A stretch of DNA of 64,000 bases from Phenylobacterium zucineum HLK1 (GCF_000017265.1 NC_011144.1:3326001-3390000), one strand, 5' to 3'; counted from the stretch's first letter, positions 49,584 through 60,892 are shown. Program-made: numbers and translations. The notes: generated by a model from the letters alone, not told the origin.

Positions 49584-50849
49584 TCAGATGACCTCGTCCA
49601 GGCCGCGGGCGCCTTGCCGCGTGACGCCGGTGACGTTGGCCTGGCGCATCAGGGCGCCCTGGAAATTGGCCCGGCTGACGTCGGCGTTGATCAGGACCGC
49701 CTGGCGCAGATCGGCCCCCGAGAGGTCGGCGTTCTTCAGCTGGGCCCCCGTCATGTCGCAAGGCAGCACCCGGTCGCCGCCCAGCAGGAGCGGTCCCATC
49801 TGGGCCTCGCGAAGGTCGGAGCCCGAGAGCTTGGCGCCCACCAGCCGCGCGCCGCGCAGGTCGGCCCGGCGCAGGTTGCAGTTGCGCAGGTCCGCGTTCT
49901 CGAGATGGGCTCCCTGGAGCTGCACGCCTTCCATGTCGAGCCCGTAGAACACCGTGCCCTTCGCCGAAAGCGCCGTCAGGTTGAAGCCGCGGATGCTGGT
50001 GAGCCCCCGCAGGTCGGCGCCGTCGAACACCGAGGGCGCGCCCTCCTCCCCGCCGGTCTCGCACCAGCGGGCGTGGTCGCGGATCATCTTCTCGTACGGC
50101 AGGTCGGCCAGGACCTTGCCCGCCGGCTCGTCGGTCAGCACGCCCGAGAGGTTGGCGTCGGTGACGTTCCAGGCAGTCATCACGGCGCCCACCAGAACCG
50201 CGTCCCGCAGGTCCGCCCCGGCCAGATCGGCGCCCGACAGGTCCGCGCCCGAGAGATTCGCGCCCTTCATCGAGGCCTGCTTCAGATTGGCCCGCACCAG
50301 CTTGGCGTCGCGCAGGATGGCGTCGGTGAAGTCGGCCCGGAAGGCCATCACCCCCGACAGGCGCGAGCGCTCGAGGTTGGCGCCCGCCAGGATCGCTCCC
50401 TGCACCTCGCCCGGCGCCACCGGATGGCCCGTCTCCAGGCGCCGGAAGCCGAACTTGCGGTCGGCGGCCGCCATGGCGCCCTCGCGCAGGTCGGCCTCGA
50501 ACAGGTCGGCCCCGGTCAGGTCCGCATTGCGCAGGCAGGCGCCGCGCAGGTCCGTCCGGCGCAGGGAGGCGTCGACGAGGCGGGCGTTCTGCAGGTCGGC
50601 GCCGAACAGCGTGGCGTTGTCCAGCCGCGCGCCGTTGAGCCGGCAGTCGGTCAGGATCGCGCCCGTGAAGTCGGCGTCGCAGAGATTGCGGCCCGACAGA
50701 TCAAGGCCGGTCAGGTCCTTCCAGGCGAACACCGCGCGGGCGCCGCCCGGCTTCGACAGCCACAGCCGGTCGTGCTTGGCGCAGACCGCGTCCACCTCGG
50801 CCTGGCTGAGGCGCGCGGTGACGAGGTTCCTGGCGTGGGTGACGGGCAT
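49584..50849 (-). CDS. pentapeptide-repeat protein (copy 1 of pair)
   Basis: A 421-residue pentapeptide-repeat protein with the same plan as its downstream neighbour: an N-terminal helical/GG module ending WKDLTGLDLSGRNLCDADF, a first repeat block, a linker (AAADRKFGFRRLETG), a second block, a GG module (ARWCETGGEEGAPSVFDGAD) and a final block. The two differ in detail, so the duplication is old. No membrane or signal segments. Cotranscription with the next gene suggests the two beta-helices may pair or stack. Confidence 0.9.
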   Translation of the reverse strand: MPVTHARNLVTARLSQAEVDAVCAKHDRLWLSKPGGARAVFAWKDLTGLDLSGRNLCDADFTGAILTDCRLNGARLDNATLFGADLQNARLVDASLRRTDLRGACLRNADLTGADLFEADLREGAMAAADRKFGFRRLETGHPVAPGEVQGAILAGANLERSRLSGVMAFRADFTDAILRDAKLVRANLKQASMKGANLSGADLSGADLAGADLRDAVLVGAVMTAWNVTDANLSGVLTDEPAGKVLADLPYEKMIRDHARWCETGGEEGAPSVFDGADLRGLTSIRGFNLTALSAKGTVFYGLDMEGVQLQGAHLENADLRNCNLRRADLRGARLVGAKLSGSDLREAQMGPLLLGGDRVLPCDMTGAQLKNADLSGADLRQAVLINADVSRANFQGALMRQANVTGVTRQGARGLDEVI

Positions 50850-50897
50850 CCGGCGGGGCCATCCCTGTGGAACTCGACCGACGGTATCGCCGACGGA

Positions 50898-51347
50898 TTA
50901 ACGACGAATTTCCAGAGATTTAGCCGCTACGTAGGAGGCGTAGAGGGGAGCCGCCTCGGCCTCCAGCAACCCCTGGTCGAACACGATCCCCGCTGCACGC
51001 AGCCGGGCCGCCCCGCCGCCGGCGGCGAACACCGAAGGATCGGCGCAGGCGACCACCACCCGGGACATCCCCGCGGCCGCGAGCCTCTCGCTGCAGGACG
51101 CCGCACCCGACGAGCGCTCGGCGCAGGGCTCGAGGGTCACGAAGGCCGTCGCGCCGCGGGCCGCCTCCCCCGCCTGCGCCAGGGCCAGTTCCTCCGCATG
51201 CGGACGACCACCGTCGCCGGTGGCCGCCTCGCCAAGCACGCGGCCGTCCTTGAGGATCACGCAGCCGACGGCCGGGTTCTCGCCGGTCCGCCCCACCTGG
51301 GGCCGGGCCAGCGCGATGGCCCGGCGCATGGCCTCCTCGTCCGTCAT
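50898..51347 (-). CDS. stand-alone RibD-like cytidine-deaminase-fold protein
   Basis: A 149-residue zinc-dependent deaminase-fold protein resembling only the N-terminal domain of RibD (MRRAIALARPQVGRTGENPA then VGCVILKDGRV). The zinc ligands are HAEE (about residue 50) and PCAERSSGAASC (about 74-85); nine residues separate the two cysteines, where RibD usually has eight. The reductase domain is absent. It lies 9 bp after gpmA on the same strand. It could act in riboflavin synthesis beside a separate reductase or on another substrate. Confidence 0.82.
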   Translation of the reverse strand: MTDEEAMRRAIALARPQVGRTGENPAVGCVILKDGRVLGEAATGDGGRPHAEELALAQAGEAARGATAFVTLEPCAERSSGAASCSERLAAAGMSRVVVACADPSVFAAGGGAARLRAAGIVFDQGLLEAEAAPLYASYVAAKSLEIRR

Positions 51348-51356
51348 GGGACGAGC

Positions 51357-52067
51357 CTAGACCTGCGGCAGCGCCTGCGCACGGTCCGCGTCGAGGTATC
51401 TGGCCGCCGTCGGCTTCAGGTCCGCATCCAGCTCGACCACCAGCGGATTGCCCGTAGGGATCTCGACGCCGACGATGGCCTCGTCGCCCACGTCGAACAG
51501 CAGCTTGACGATCGCCCGCAGCGAATTGCCGTGCGCCGCCACCAGCAGGGTCTCGCCCGCCTGCAGGCAGGGGACGATGTCGCTCTCCCAGTAGGGCTGC
51601 ACGCGCTCCAGGGTGGTCTTCAGGCTCTCGGTGTCCGGCAGGTCGGCGCCGGCGTAGCGGCGGTCCTTCGAGAAGTCGTACTCCGAGCCGGCGGCCAGCG
51701 GCGGCGGCGGGATGTCGTACGAGCGGCGCCAGATCTTGACCTGCTCTTCGCCGTGCTTCTCGGCGGTCTCGGCCTTGTTGAGGCCGGTCAGGCCGCCGTA
51801 GTGGCGCTCGTTCAGCCGCCAGTCCTTCACCTCGGGCACGAAGGTCTGGCCCGCGGCGGCCAGGGCCAGCCACGAGGTGCGGATCGCCCGCGTCAGCACC
51901 GAGGTGAAGCAGCGGTCGATCGCCAGGCCCGCCTGCCCGATCAGCTCGCCGCCCTTGGCGGCCTCGGCCTCGCCCTGGGCGGTCAGGTCGACATCCACCC
52001 AGCCGGTGAAGCGGTTCTCGAGGTTCCACTGGCTCTGGCCGTGACGCAGCAGGATCAGGGTGGGCAA
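51357..52067 (-). CDS. gpmA: 2,3-bisphosphoglycerate-dependent phosphoglycerate mutase
   Basis: A 236-residue dPGM of glycolysis and gluconeogenesis. The phosphohistidine motif is [12 protein letters not shown] (His9), with [20 protein letters not shown] following. [14 protein letters not shown] and [12 protein letters not shown] supply the remaining active-site residues. Length and order are normal. It is upstream of the small deaminase gene and divergent from the 101-residue protein at 52146. Confidence 0.95.
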   Translation of the reverse strand: MPTLILLRHGQSQWNLENRFTGWVDVDLTAQGEAEAAKGGELIGQAGLAIDRCFTSVLTRAIRTSWLALAAAGQTFVPEVKDWRLNERHYGGLTGLNKAETAEKHGEEQVKIWRRSYDIPPPPLAAGSEYDFSKDRRYAGADLPDTESLKTTLERVQPYWESDIVPCLQAGETLLVAAHGNSLRAIVKLLFDVGDEAIVGVEIPTGNPLVVELDADLKPTAARYLDADRAQALPQV

Positions 52068-52145
52068 GGCGGGCTCCTTTACGACGGGCGGTGGGTCCGG
52101 CTAGGCAAGGCGGGGGGCTTCGTCAAGCAACGAGCGCGAAGGACC

Positions 52146-52451
52146 ATGGCCATGATCGAGCGCCTCTTCGAGGCCGGCGACGAGACGATCCGGCTCGTCG
52201 TGGAGGCCCCGCAGCCCGACGGGCAGGACTTCCGATGCGCCTTCACGCTGCAGGGCGCCGGCTTCGATCGGCGGGACCACGCCATGGGGATCGATCAGGT
52301 CCAGGCGCTGGTCCTGGCATTGGCCAAGGCGCACATCGACCTGCTGCAGGCCCGCCGCGACGGGCTGGCGGTCACCTGGCTGGGCGGCCGCGACCTCGGC
52401 CTGCCGCTGCCGCCGCACCTGACCGTCGCCGACATCGAGACCGCGGATTAG
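52146..52451 (+). CDS. conserved small protein, possibly DUF6968-like
   Basis: A 101-residue soluble protein starting MAMIERLFEAGDETIRLVVE. The pattern of beta strands (FRCAFTLQGAGFD) followed by MGIDQVQALVLALAKAHIDL resembles small DUF6968-type proteins of unknown function, an uncertain call. The ribosome site GAAGGA is close to the ATG. The gene lies 33 bp before another small gene and the kdsD-like gene on the same strand. Confidence 0.6.
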   Translation: MAMIERLFEAGDETIRLVVEAPQPDGQDFRCAFTLQGAGFDRRDHAMGIDQVQALVLALAKAHIDLLQARRDGLAVTWLGGRDLGLPLPPHLTVADIETAD

Positions 52452-52484
52452 CGGCGCGGCCGCGCAGGCGCTATAGAACCCCCG

Positions 52485-52730
52485 ATGCTGGATCGCCTCT
52501 ACCTGCCGTTCCTCGCGCTCGCCGCGCTCGCGGCCGTCGCGCTGTCGCTGGTCTGGCCCCAGGGCCTGGGCGACCGCTCGCCCGAGCCGTTCGGCCACAC
52601 GCCGGTGCAGCGCACCCCCGAGATGCAGGCCGCCATGAAGCGCGAGCACGAGGCCTCGATGCGCCGGGTGGAAGAGGCGCGCGAGGCGGTCCGCAACCTC
52701 CAGAACCAGGCGATCGCCCCCTCCCAATGA
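52485..52730 (+). CDS. 81-residue single-pass membrane protein
   Basis: An 81-residue protein with an N-terminal hydrophobic segment (about residues 5-25, LYLPFLALAALAAVALSLVW) and a hydrophilic helical tail rich in Glu, Arg and Met (about 48-74), likely a short coiled coil in the periplasm. Its stop overlaps the kdsD start by 4 bp (ATGA), so translation is supported by coupling. I do not recognise the family; its position suggests a link to surface polysaccharide assembly. Confidence 0.7.
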   Translation: MLDRLYLPFLALAALAAVALSLVWPQGLGDRSPEPFGHTPVQRTPEMQAAMKREHEASMRRVEEAREAVRNLQNQAIAPSQ

Positions 52731-53692
52731 GCCGCGACGACACCCTCGCCGTCGGCCGGCGCGTGCTGCAGGCGGGCGCGGCGGCGCTGACCGCCCAGGC
52801 CGCCGCCCTGGACGCGGCCTTCGCCCGGGCCGTGGACCTGCTGTTCGCCGCCGAAGGCCGGATCATCTGCACCGGCATGGGCAAGTCGGGGCACGTGGCG
52901 CGCAAGCTCGCCGCCACCTTCGCCTCCACCGGAACCCCGGCCTTCTTCGTCCATCCCGCCGAGGCCAGCCACGGGGACCTCGGGATGATCGGCCCGGCCG
53001 ATGCGATCGTCGCCCTGTCGAAGTCGGGCGAAGCGCGCGAGCTGGCGGACGTGCTGGCCTACGCCGGCCGCTTCTCGATCCCGCTGATCGCCATCACCGC
53101 CGATCCCTCCAGCGCCCTGGGCCGCGCCGCCGACGTCGTGCTGCAGCTGGCCGACAGGTCCGAGGCGACGGCGCAGGTGAACGCGCCCACCACCTCCACC
53201 ACCCTGCAGATCGCCCTCGGCGACGCCCTGGCCGTGGCCCTGCTCGAGCGGCGGGGCTTCAAGGCCCAGGACTTCCACGTCTTCCACCCGGGCGGGAAGC
53301 TGGGGGCCATGCTGCGCACCGTACGCGACCTGATGCACGGTCAGGACGAGCTGCCGCTCGTTCCGGAGGGCGCGCCGATGCGCCAGGCCCTCCTGGTGAT
53401 GACCGAGAAGCGCTGGGGGATCGTGGGCGTGCTGGACGCCGACGGCCGCCTGATCGGCGCGATCACCGACGGCGACCTGCGCCGGCACATCGACGGCCTG
53501 ATGGATCACACCGCCGGCGAGGTGATGACCCCGGGCCCCCGCAAGGTCGTGCCGCCGGGCATGCTGGCGTCCGAGGCCCTGGCCCTGATGAGCGATCCGC
53601 CGCCGCCGGTCACCGTGCTGTTCGTCGTCGAGGACGGCCGGCCGGTCGGCGTGCTGCACGTCCACGATCTGCTGCGCGCCGGCGTCATGTAG
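52727..53692 (+). CDS. kdsD: arabinose-5-phosphate isomerase, KdsD/KpsF family
   Basis: A 321-residue sugar isomerase with an SIS domain (about residues 35-180: IICTGMGKSGHVARKLAATF, VALSKSGEARELADVL) and two CBS domains (about 205-318: LVMTEKRWGIVGVLDADGRL, VTVLFVVEDGRPVGVLHVHD). It converts ribulose 5-phosphate to arabinose 5-phosphate, the first step to Kdo for LPS. The start is fixed by the ATGA overlap with the preceding gene. KpsF and GutQ share this layout, so a capsule role cannot be excluded. Confidence 0.9.
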   Translation: MSRDDTLAVGRRVLQAGAAALTAQAAALDAAFARAVDLLFAAEGRIICTGMGKSGHVARKLAATFASTGTPAFFVHPAEASHGDLGMIGPADAIVALSKSGEARELADVLAYAGRFSIPLIAITADPSSALGRAADVVLQLADRSEATAQVNAPTTSTTLQIALGDALAVALLERRGFKAQDFHVFHPGGKLGAMLRTVRDLMHGQDELPLVPEGAPMRQALLVMTEKRWGIVGVLDADGRLIGAITDGDLRRHIDGLMDHTAGEVMTPGPRKVVPPGMLASEALALMSDPPPPVTVLFVVEDGRPVGVLHVHDLLRAGVM

Positions 53693-53820
53693 AGGCGCCA
53701 ATCGGCGACCCCCCGGATCAAATGACAGGGACGGACCCAAGCTGCGCCTTGTGCGTTCGGCTGGCCGGGGATCATTCCGCCAACTAATAGAGACCCGCGA
53801 CCCGTAACGCCGGAGTTCCG

Positions 53821-55323
53821 ATGCTGTCCGCACCTCGCGCCGACCTGAAGCCGAACACCTTCGACTACGAGAACCTGCCGCTGGTGAAGGCCACCGGCTT
53901 TCGGGAATACGACGCGCGCTGGCTGTTCGGACCCGAGATCAACCTGCTGGGCGTCCAGGCGCTGGGCCTGGGGCTGGGGACCTACATCCACGAGCTGGGC
54001 CAGAAGCGGATCGTGGTCGCCCACGACTTCCGGTCCTATTCGCTGTCGATCAAGCAGGCGCTGACCATCGGCCTGGTCGCCGCCGGGTGCGAGGTGATCG
54101 ACATCGGCCTGGCCGTCTCGCCGATGGCCTATTTCGCCCAGTTCGACCTGGACGCCCCGTGCGTGGCCATGGTCACCGCCAGCCACAACGAGAACGGCTG
54201 GACCGGCGTGAAGATGGGCGCCCAGCGCCCGCTGACCTTCGGGCCGGACGAGATGGGCCGGCTGAAGGAGATCGTCCTGAAGGGCGAGTGGAAGCAGCGG
54301 CCCGGCGGCTCGGTGGCCCACGTCGCCGGCGTGGCCGAGCGCTACATCGCCGACGTCGCCTCGCGCGCCAGTCTGACGCGGCCGCTGAAGGTGGTGGCCG
54401 CCTGCGGCAACGGCACCGCCGGCGCCTTCGCCCCCGAGGCCCTGCGCCGGATGGGCGTGGCCGTGGTCGTCGAGATGGATTGCGAGCTCGACTATACCTT
54501 CCCGAAGTACAACCCGAACCCCGAGGACAGCGTCATGCTGCACGCCATGGCCAAGGCCGTGCGCGAGTACGACGCCGACGTGGCGCTGGGCTTCGACGGC
54601 GACGGCGACCGCTGCGGGGTGGTGGACGACGAGGGCGAGGAGATCTTCGCCGACAAGATCGGCCTGATGCTGGCCCGGGACCTGTCGGCCCTGCACAAAG
54701 ACGCGACGTTCGTGGTGGACGTGAAGTCCACGGGCCTGTTCGCCACCGACGAGGTGCTGAAGGCGAACGGCGCCAGCACGGTCTACTGGAAGACCGGCCA
54801 CAGCTACATCAAGCGCAAGACCGCCGAGCTGGGCGCCCTCGCCGGCTTCGAGAAGAGCGGCCACTTCTTCTTCAACCCGCCGATCGGCCGCGGCTACGAC
54901 GACGGCCTGGTCGCGGCGGCCGCCATCCTGTCGATGCTGGACCGCAACCCCGGCAAGAAGCTGTCCGACCTGAAGAAGGCCCTGCCGGTCGCCTTCACCT
55001 CGTTGACCATGAGCCCGCATTGCGCCGACGAGGAGAAGTACGGCGTCGTCGAGGACGTGGTCCGCGAGTACACCGAGTTCGCCAATGGCGGCGGGACCAT
55101 TCTGGGGCGGAAGATCACCGACCTCGTCACCGTCAACGGCGTGCGCGTCGCGCTGGAGGACGGCTCGTGGGTGCTGGTGCGCGCCTCGTCCAACAAGCCC
55201 GAGCTGGTGGTGGTGGTCGAGAGCACCCAGTCCGAGGACGACATGCGCCGGCTGTTCCGCGAGGAGGTGAAGCCCAGGCTCGCCAGGCGCTCCCAGGTCG
55301 GCGCCTACAACCAGGAAATCTGA
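53821..55323 (+). CDS. phosphomannomutase/phosphoglucomutase
   Basis: A 500-residue alpha-D-phosphohexomutase. The phosphoserine loop is VTASHNENGWTG (about residues 118-129), the metal loop GFDGDGDRCGVVDD (about 258-271), the sugar-binding loop KSGHFFF (about 345-351), and the phosphate-binding C-terminal loop RASSNKPELVV. It interconverts hexose 6- and 1-phosphates for surface polysaccharides, feeding the next gene (UDP-glucose dehydrogenase) through glucose 1-phosphate. It lies 128 bp after kdsD. Confidence 0.9.
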   Translation: MLSAPRADLKPNTFDYENLPLVKATGFREYDARWLFGPEINLLGVQALGLGLGTYIHELGQKRIVVAHDFRSYSLSIKQALTIGLVAAGCEVIDIGLAVSPMAYFAQFDLDAPCVAMVTASHNENGWTGVKMGAQRPLTFGPDEMGRLKEIVLKGEWKQRPGGSVAHVAGVAERYIADVASRASLTRPLKVVAACGNGTAGAFAPEALRRMGVAVVVEMDCELDYTFPKYNPNPEDSVMLHAMAKAVREYDADVALGFDGDGDRCGVVDDEGEEIFADKIGLMLARDLSALHKDATFVVDVKSTGLFATDEVLKANGASTVYWKTGHSYIKRKTAELGALAGFEKSGHFFFNPPIGRGYDDGLVAAAAILSMLDRNPGKKLSDLKKALPVAFTSLTMSPHCADEEKYGVVEDVVREYTEFANGGGTILGRKITDLVTVNGVRVALEDGSWVLVRASSNKPELVVVVESTQSEDDMRRLFREEVKPRLARRSQVGAYNQEI

Positions 55324-55398
55324 GGTGGCGACCTCGCCCGCCGCGTGCCAAAGCGCGGCCGTAGCAGCACGCCGTAACATAGGTCGGGGATACCGCGC

Positions 55399-56703
55399 AT
55401 GAAGGTTGCGATGATCGGGACGGGCTACGTGGGCCTGGTCAGCGGCGCGTGCTTCGCCGACTTCGGCCACACCGTCACCTGCATCGACAAGGACGCCGGC
55501 AAGATCGACCGGCTGAAGTCGGGCGGCATTCCCATCTACGAGCCGGGCCTGGACGTGCTGGTGGCTCAGAACGTCAAGGCCGGCCGCCTGTTCTTCACCA
55601 CCGAGGCCAAGGACGCGGTGCGCGAGGCCGACGCGGTGTTCATCGCCGTCGGCACGCCCTCGCGGCGCGGCGACGGCCACGCCGACCTCTCCTACGTCTA
55701 CGCGGCGGCCGAGGAGGTGGCGGGCCTGGTGGACGGCTTCACGCTCGTGGTCACCAAGTCCACCGTGCCGGTCGGCACCGGCGACGAGATCGAGGCCATC
55801 TTCCAGCGCGTGCGGCCCGACGCCGACGTGGCCGTGGTGTCGAACCCCGAGTTCCTTCGCGAAGGCGCGGCGATCGAGGACTTCAAGCGTCCCGACCGGG
55901 TGGTGGTGGGCACCGACGACGAGCGGGCCCGCGAGGTGATGCGCGAGCTGTACCGCCCGCTCTATCTGAACGAGACGCCGATCCTGTTCACCAACCGGCG
56001 CACCAGCGAGCTCATCAAGTACGCCGGCAACGCCTTCCTGGCGATGAAGATCACCTTCATCAACGAGATGGCCGACCTGTGCGAGGCGGTCGGCGCCGAC
56101 GTGCAGCAGGTGGCCCGCGGCATCGGCCTCGATGGGCGGATCGGGGCGAAATTCCTGAACGCCGGCCCCGGCTACGGCGGCTCGTGCTTCCCGAAGGACA
56201 CCCTGGCGCTGGTGCGGACCGCCCGCGACGCCGGCGCGCCCGTCGAACTGATCGAGACCACGGTCAAGGTGAACGACGAGCGCAAGCGCGCCATGGCCCG
56301 CAAGGTCGTCCGCGCCCTCGACGGGGAGCTGAAGGGCAAGACGGTCGGGGTCCTCGGCCTGACCTTCAAACCCAACACCGACGACATGCGCGACGCCCCG
56401 TCGCTGGCGATCATCCCGGCGCTGCAGGACAAGGGCGCGCAGGTGCAGGCGTTCGACCCCGAGGGCATGGCCGAGGCCCGGCACATGCTGCAGGGCGTGA
56501 CCTTCAAGGACGACCCCTACGCGGTCGCCGAAGGCGCCGACGTCCTGGTGATCATCACGGAATGGGATCAGTTCCGGGCGCTGGACCTCGACCGGATCAA
56601 GCTGATCATGCGCAAGCCCGTCCTGGTGGACCTGCGGAATATCTACAAACCCGAGGACATGCGCGTCCGCGGGTTCGTCTACAGCAGCGTGGGCCGACTG
56701 TAG
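55399..56703 (+). CDS. UDP-glucose 6-dehydrogenase
   Basis: A 434-residue NAD-dependent dehydrogenase. MKVAMIGTGYVGLVSGACFA is the NAD-binding start, VTKSTVPVGTGDEIE and NPEFLREGAAIEDF are typical, and the catalytic cysteine is in GPGYGGSCFPKDT (about residue 260). It oxidises UDP-glucose to UDP-glucuronate for exopolysaccharide or LPS. Together with the upstream hexomutase and downstream galU the window carries the full route from glucose 6-phosphate to UDP-glucuronate. Confidence 0.95.
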   Translation: MKVAMIGTGYVGLVSGACFADFGHTVTCIDKDAGKIDRLKSGGIPIYEPGLDVLVAQNVKAGRLFFTTEAKDAVREADAVFIAVGTPSRRGDGHADLSYVYAAAEEVAGLVDGFTLVVTKSTVPVGTGDEIEAIFQRVRPDADVAVVSNPEFLREGAAIEDFKRPDRVVVGTDDERAREVMRELYRPLYLNETPILFTNRRTSELIKYAGNAFLAMKITFINEMADLCEAVGADVQQVARGIGLDGRIGAKFLNAGPGYGGSCFPKDTLALVRTARDAGAPVELIETTVKVNDERKRAMARKVVRALDGELKGKTVGVLGLTFKPNTDDMRDAPSLAIIPALQDKGAQVQAFDPEGMAEARHMLQGVTFKDDPYAVAEGADVLVIITEWDQFRALDLDRIKLIMRKPVLVDLRNIYKPEDMRVRGFVYSSVGRL

Positions 56704-56721
56704 AAAGCGGGTGCGGCCGCT

Positions 56722-56880
56722 CTAGAAGCCCATGCTGGCCAGCGGCAGGAACGCCTGGACGATCCGCACGGCTCCGGCCCAGAAGGCGACCGCCAGCAGC
56801 GCCACGAAGGCGAGACAGGCGATCGAGCTGGCGGGACGCCAGGCCTGCCGCGCCGCACCTCGGAAGACGAGGTCGCGCAT
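56722..56880 (-). CDS. 52-residue single-pass membrane protein
   Basis: A 52-residue ORF with a strong ribosome site (GGGGAGGAATTG before ATG 56880). It begins MRDLVFRGAARQAWRPA and has one hydrophobic segment (about residues 18-43). It lies between the convergent UDP-glucose dehydrogenase gene and the glmM gene. A longer reading from 56919 lacks such a site. Function unknown. Confidence 0.55.
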   Translation of the reverse strand: MRDLVFRGAARQAWRPASSIACLAFVALLAVAFWAGAVRIVQAFLPLASMGF

Positions 56881-57045
56881 CAATTCCTCCCCAAGTCTTG
56901 CTCTGTCTTGTCTAGACACCGGCGGGTCGAGCCGCCGGATGCTTCCAGACTGACATAAGAATTAAGCCTTGGGTAGGGTTGCCACGGCCCAGCCGTGACC
57001 TTGGCCTGGCCTTGGGAGATCAGGTCATCGTGAAGTTACGTAGCG

Positions 57046-58398
57046 TCAGGCGGCGACCTTCTTCACGGCGCCCACGATCTCCTTCACCACCTGGCTGACC
57101 AGCTTCTCGTCGTCGCCCTCGGCCATCACCCGGATCAGCGGCTCGGTGCCCGAGGCGCGGACCACGATCCGGCCCGAGCCGTTCAGGCGCTGCTCGGCCT
57201 CGGCCAGGGCCTTCTTCACCGCGTCGTGCTCCAGCGGCTTGCCCGAGCCGAAGCGGACGTTCTCCAGCTTCTGGGGCACCGGCTCGAACTGGCGGGCGAG
57301 CGCGCTCATCGGCCTGTCGCTTTCCTGCAGCACCGCCAGCACCTGCAGCGCCGCCAGCAGGCCGTCGCCCGTGGTGGACAGGTCGGAGAGGATCACGTGG
57401 CCCGACTGCTCGCCGCCCACGTTGAAGCCGCCCTCGCGCATGCGGGCCATGACGTAGCGGTCGCCCACCTGGGTCCGCTCCAGCTTCAGGTTCCGGGCCT
57501 TCAGGAACCGCTCGAGGCCGAGGTTCGACATCACCGTGGCCACCACGCCGCCGCCCTGCAGCCGGCCGGCCTTGGCCCAGCTGTCGGCGATCAGCGCCAT
57601 GATCTGGTCGCCGTCCACCACCTGGCCCTTCTCGTCGCAGATCACCAGCCGGTCGGCGTCGCCGTCGAGGGCGATGCCGATGTCGGCGCGGTACTCCTTC
57701 ACCAGCCGCGACATGGCCGCCGGATGGGTGGAGCCGCACTCCTCGTTGATGTTGAAGCCGTTGGGCTCGACGCCGACCCGGATCACCTCGGCGCCCAGCT
57801 CGTACAGCGTCTCGGGGGCCACCTTGTAGGCGGCGCCGTTGGCGCAATCGATGACGATGCGCATGCCGGCCAGGCTGAGCCCCTTGGGGAAGGTGGCCTT
57901 GGCGATCTCGACGTAGCGCGCCTGGCAGTCGTCGATCCGCTGCACGCGGCCCAGCTTGTCCGGCGTGGCCAGGCCCTCCTGCAGGCCCTGGTCCATCAGG
58001 GCCTCGATCTCCAGTTCCTTCTCGTCCGAGAGCTTGTAGCCGTCGGGGCCGAACAGCTTGATCCCGTTGTCGGCGAAGTGATTGTGCGAGGCCGAGATCA
58101 TCACGCCGAGGTCGGCGCGCAAGCTGCGGGTCATCATCGCCACGCCCGGCGTCGGCAGCGGGCCGAACAGGCGCACGTCCATCCCCACGCTGGTGAAGCC
58201 GGCCACCAGCGCCGGCTCGATCATGTAGCCCGACAGGCGTGTGTCCTTGCCGATCACCACGAGGTGGCGGCGGTCGTCCTTGGACATGAACAGCTTGCCG
58301 GCGGCCATGCCGACGCGCAGCGCCACCTCGGCCGTCATCGGGTGCCGGTTGGCCTGGCCGCGGATGCCGTCGGTGCCGAAATAGGCGCGCTTGCTCAT
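57046..58398 (-). CDS. glmM: phosphoglucosamine mutase
   Basis: A 450-residue GlmM, converting glucosamine 6-phosphate to glucosamine 1-phosphate for peptidoglycan and LPS. It begins [20 protein letters not shown]; the phosphoserine loop is [13 protein letters not shown] (about residues 98-110), and the metal loop is [13 protein letters not shown]. The C-terminal phosphate loop [14 protein letters not shown] is intact. It is divergent from glmS, which makes its substrate, with 123 bp between the starts. Confidence 0.96.
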   Translation of the reverse strand: MSKRAYFGTDGIRGQANRHPMTAEVALRVGMAAGKLFMSKDDRRHLVVIGKDTRLSGYMIEPALVAGFTSVGMDVRLFGPLPTPGVAMMTRSLRADLGVMISASHNHFADNGIKLFGPDGYKLSDEKELEIEALMDQGLQEGLATPDKLGRVQRIDDCQARYVEIAKATFPKGLSLAGMRIVIDCANGAAYKVAPETLYELGAEVIRVGVEPNGFNINEECGSTHPAAMSRLVKEYRADIGIALDGDADRLVICDEKGQVVDGDQIMALIADSWAKAGRLQGGGVVATVMSNLGLERFLKARNLKLERTQVGDRYVMARMREGGFNVGGEQSGHVILSDLSTTGDGLLAALQVLAVLQESDRPMSALARQFEPVPQKLENVRFGSGKPLEHDAVKKALAEAEQRLNGSGRIVVRASGTEPLIRVMAEGDDEKLVSQVVKEIVGAVKKVAA

Positions 58399-58521
58399 CG
58401 GTTGCCCTCGAAACTATCGGAAACGCAGATTTAGTGGCTGGGAGCTTAGCCGATGCTAAAGCCCCGGCGTTACAGGCCCCGTGCGCAAGTCGGCGCTCTA
58501 CCATAAAGGAATCAAGCCCTC

Positions 58522-60339
<1,818 letters not shown>

Positions 60340-60351
60340 CCCGCAAAGCAA

Positions 60352-60377
60352 AACGGCCGCCCCGAGGGGCGGCCGTT
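60352..60377. terminator. bidirectional hairpin terminator after glmS
   Basis: aacggccgcccc-ga-ggggcggccgtt is a perfect 12-bp stem with a two-base loop, 13 bp after the glmS stop and 26 bp before the stop of the convergent lipoprotein gene. The A and T ends give short tracts on both sides. Confidence 0.8.
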
Positions 60378-60402
60378 CCAGTCTTTCGACCTGGCAGAAG
60401 TC

Positions 60403-60651
60403 TTACTTCTGCTCGGGCGTCGCAGCAGCGTCGGCCGGCGGGGCCGCAGCGGCGTCGGCGGCCGGAGCGGCAGCGCCGTCAGCGGCCGGAGCCGTGGCGT
60501 CGGCAGCCGGAGCGGCGGCGTCGGCCGGAGCGGCTTCCATGGCCGGGGCCTCGGCGGCCGGCGCCGGGGCTTCTTCGGTCTTTTGTTGGCAGGCGGCCAG
60601 GCCCAGGGCCATGACGCCGGCGGCGGCGACGGTCAGAATGCGAAGCTTCAT
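60403..60651 (-). CDS. Ala/Pro-rich small lipoprotein
   Basis: An 82-residue protein with a lipoprotein signal (LGLAAC, Cys20, in MALGLAACQQKTEE), followed by about 60 residues almost entirely Ala, Pro, Asp and Glu in AAPADA-type repeats. No folded domain is seen. Such acidic Ala/Pro-rich lipoproteins are frequent in Caulobacterales with no known function. The start at 60651 was chosen because the signal peptide begins there; AGGGGAG lies upstream. Confidence 0.7.
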   Translation of the reverse strand: MKLRILTVAAAGVMALGLAACQQKTEEAPAPAAEAPAMEAAPADAAAPAADATAPAADGAAAPAADAAAAPPADAAATPEQK

Positions 60652-60892
60652 TGAGTTGGCTCCCCTGAGGGTGAATCCCCCGACGCCTCCACCGTACACA
60701 ACTTCTCGTGATCGCAAAATCGTGATCGTCGACAAGTCGTGGAATTTTGTCGCCCCGCCTGTGGATTTCGTCCCGGCCCTCCTCTAGTGCGGCCAGGACG
60801 CTGGCGGCGGGATCGCTCGGCGGGGAAGCGCGTTTGAGACCCGCCTGAATGGCGGAGCTTCGGCGAGGGGCCGGGGCCTTCGGAGGGGATGA

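Noticed and set aside
53506..56484. 992-codon minus-strand open frame across the kdsD, hexomutase and dehydrogenase genes
   Set aside because: It spans three well-supported plus-strand genes and reads as His/Val/Gly/Asp-rich low-information sequence, again a GC shadow.
58399..58521. Possible glmS ribozyme or riboswitch in the glmM-glmS gap
   Set aside because: The gap is 123 bp and shared by two divergent promoters; I see no glmS ribozyme core, and such ribozymes are mostly found in Firmicutes.
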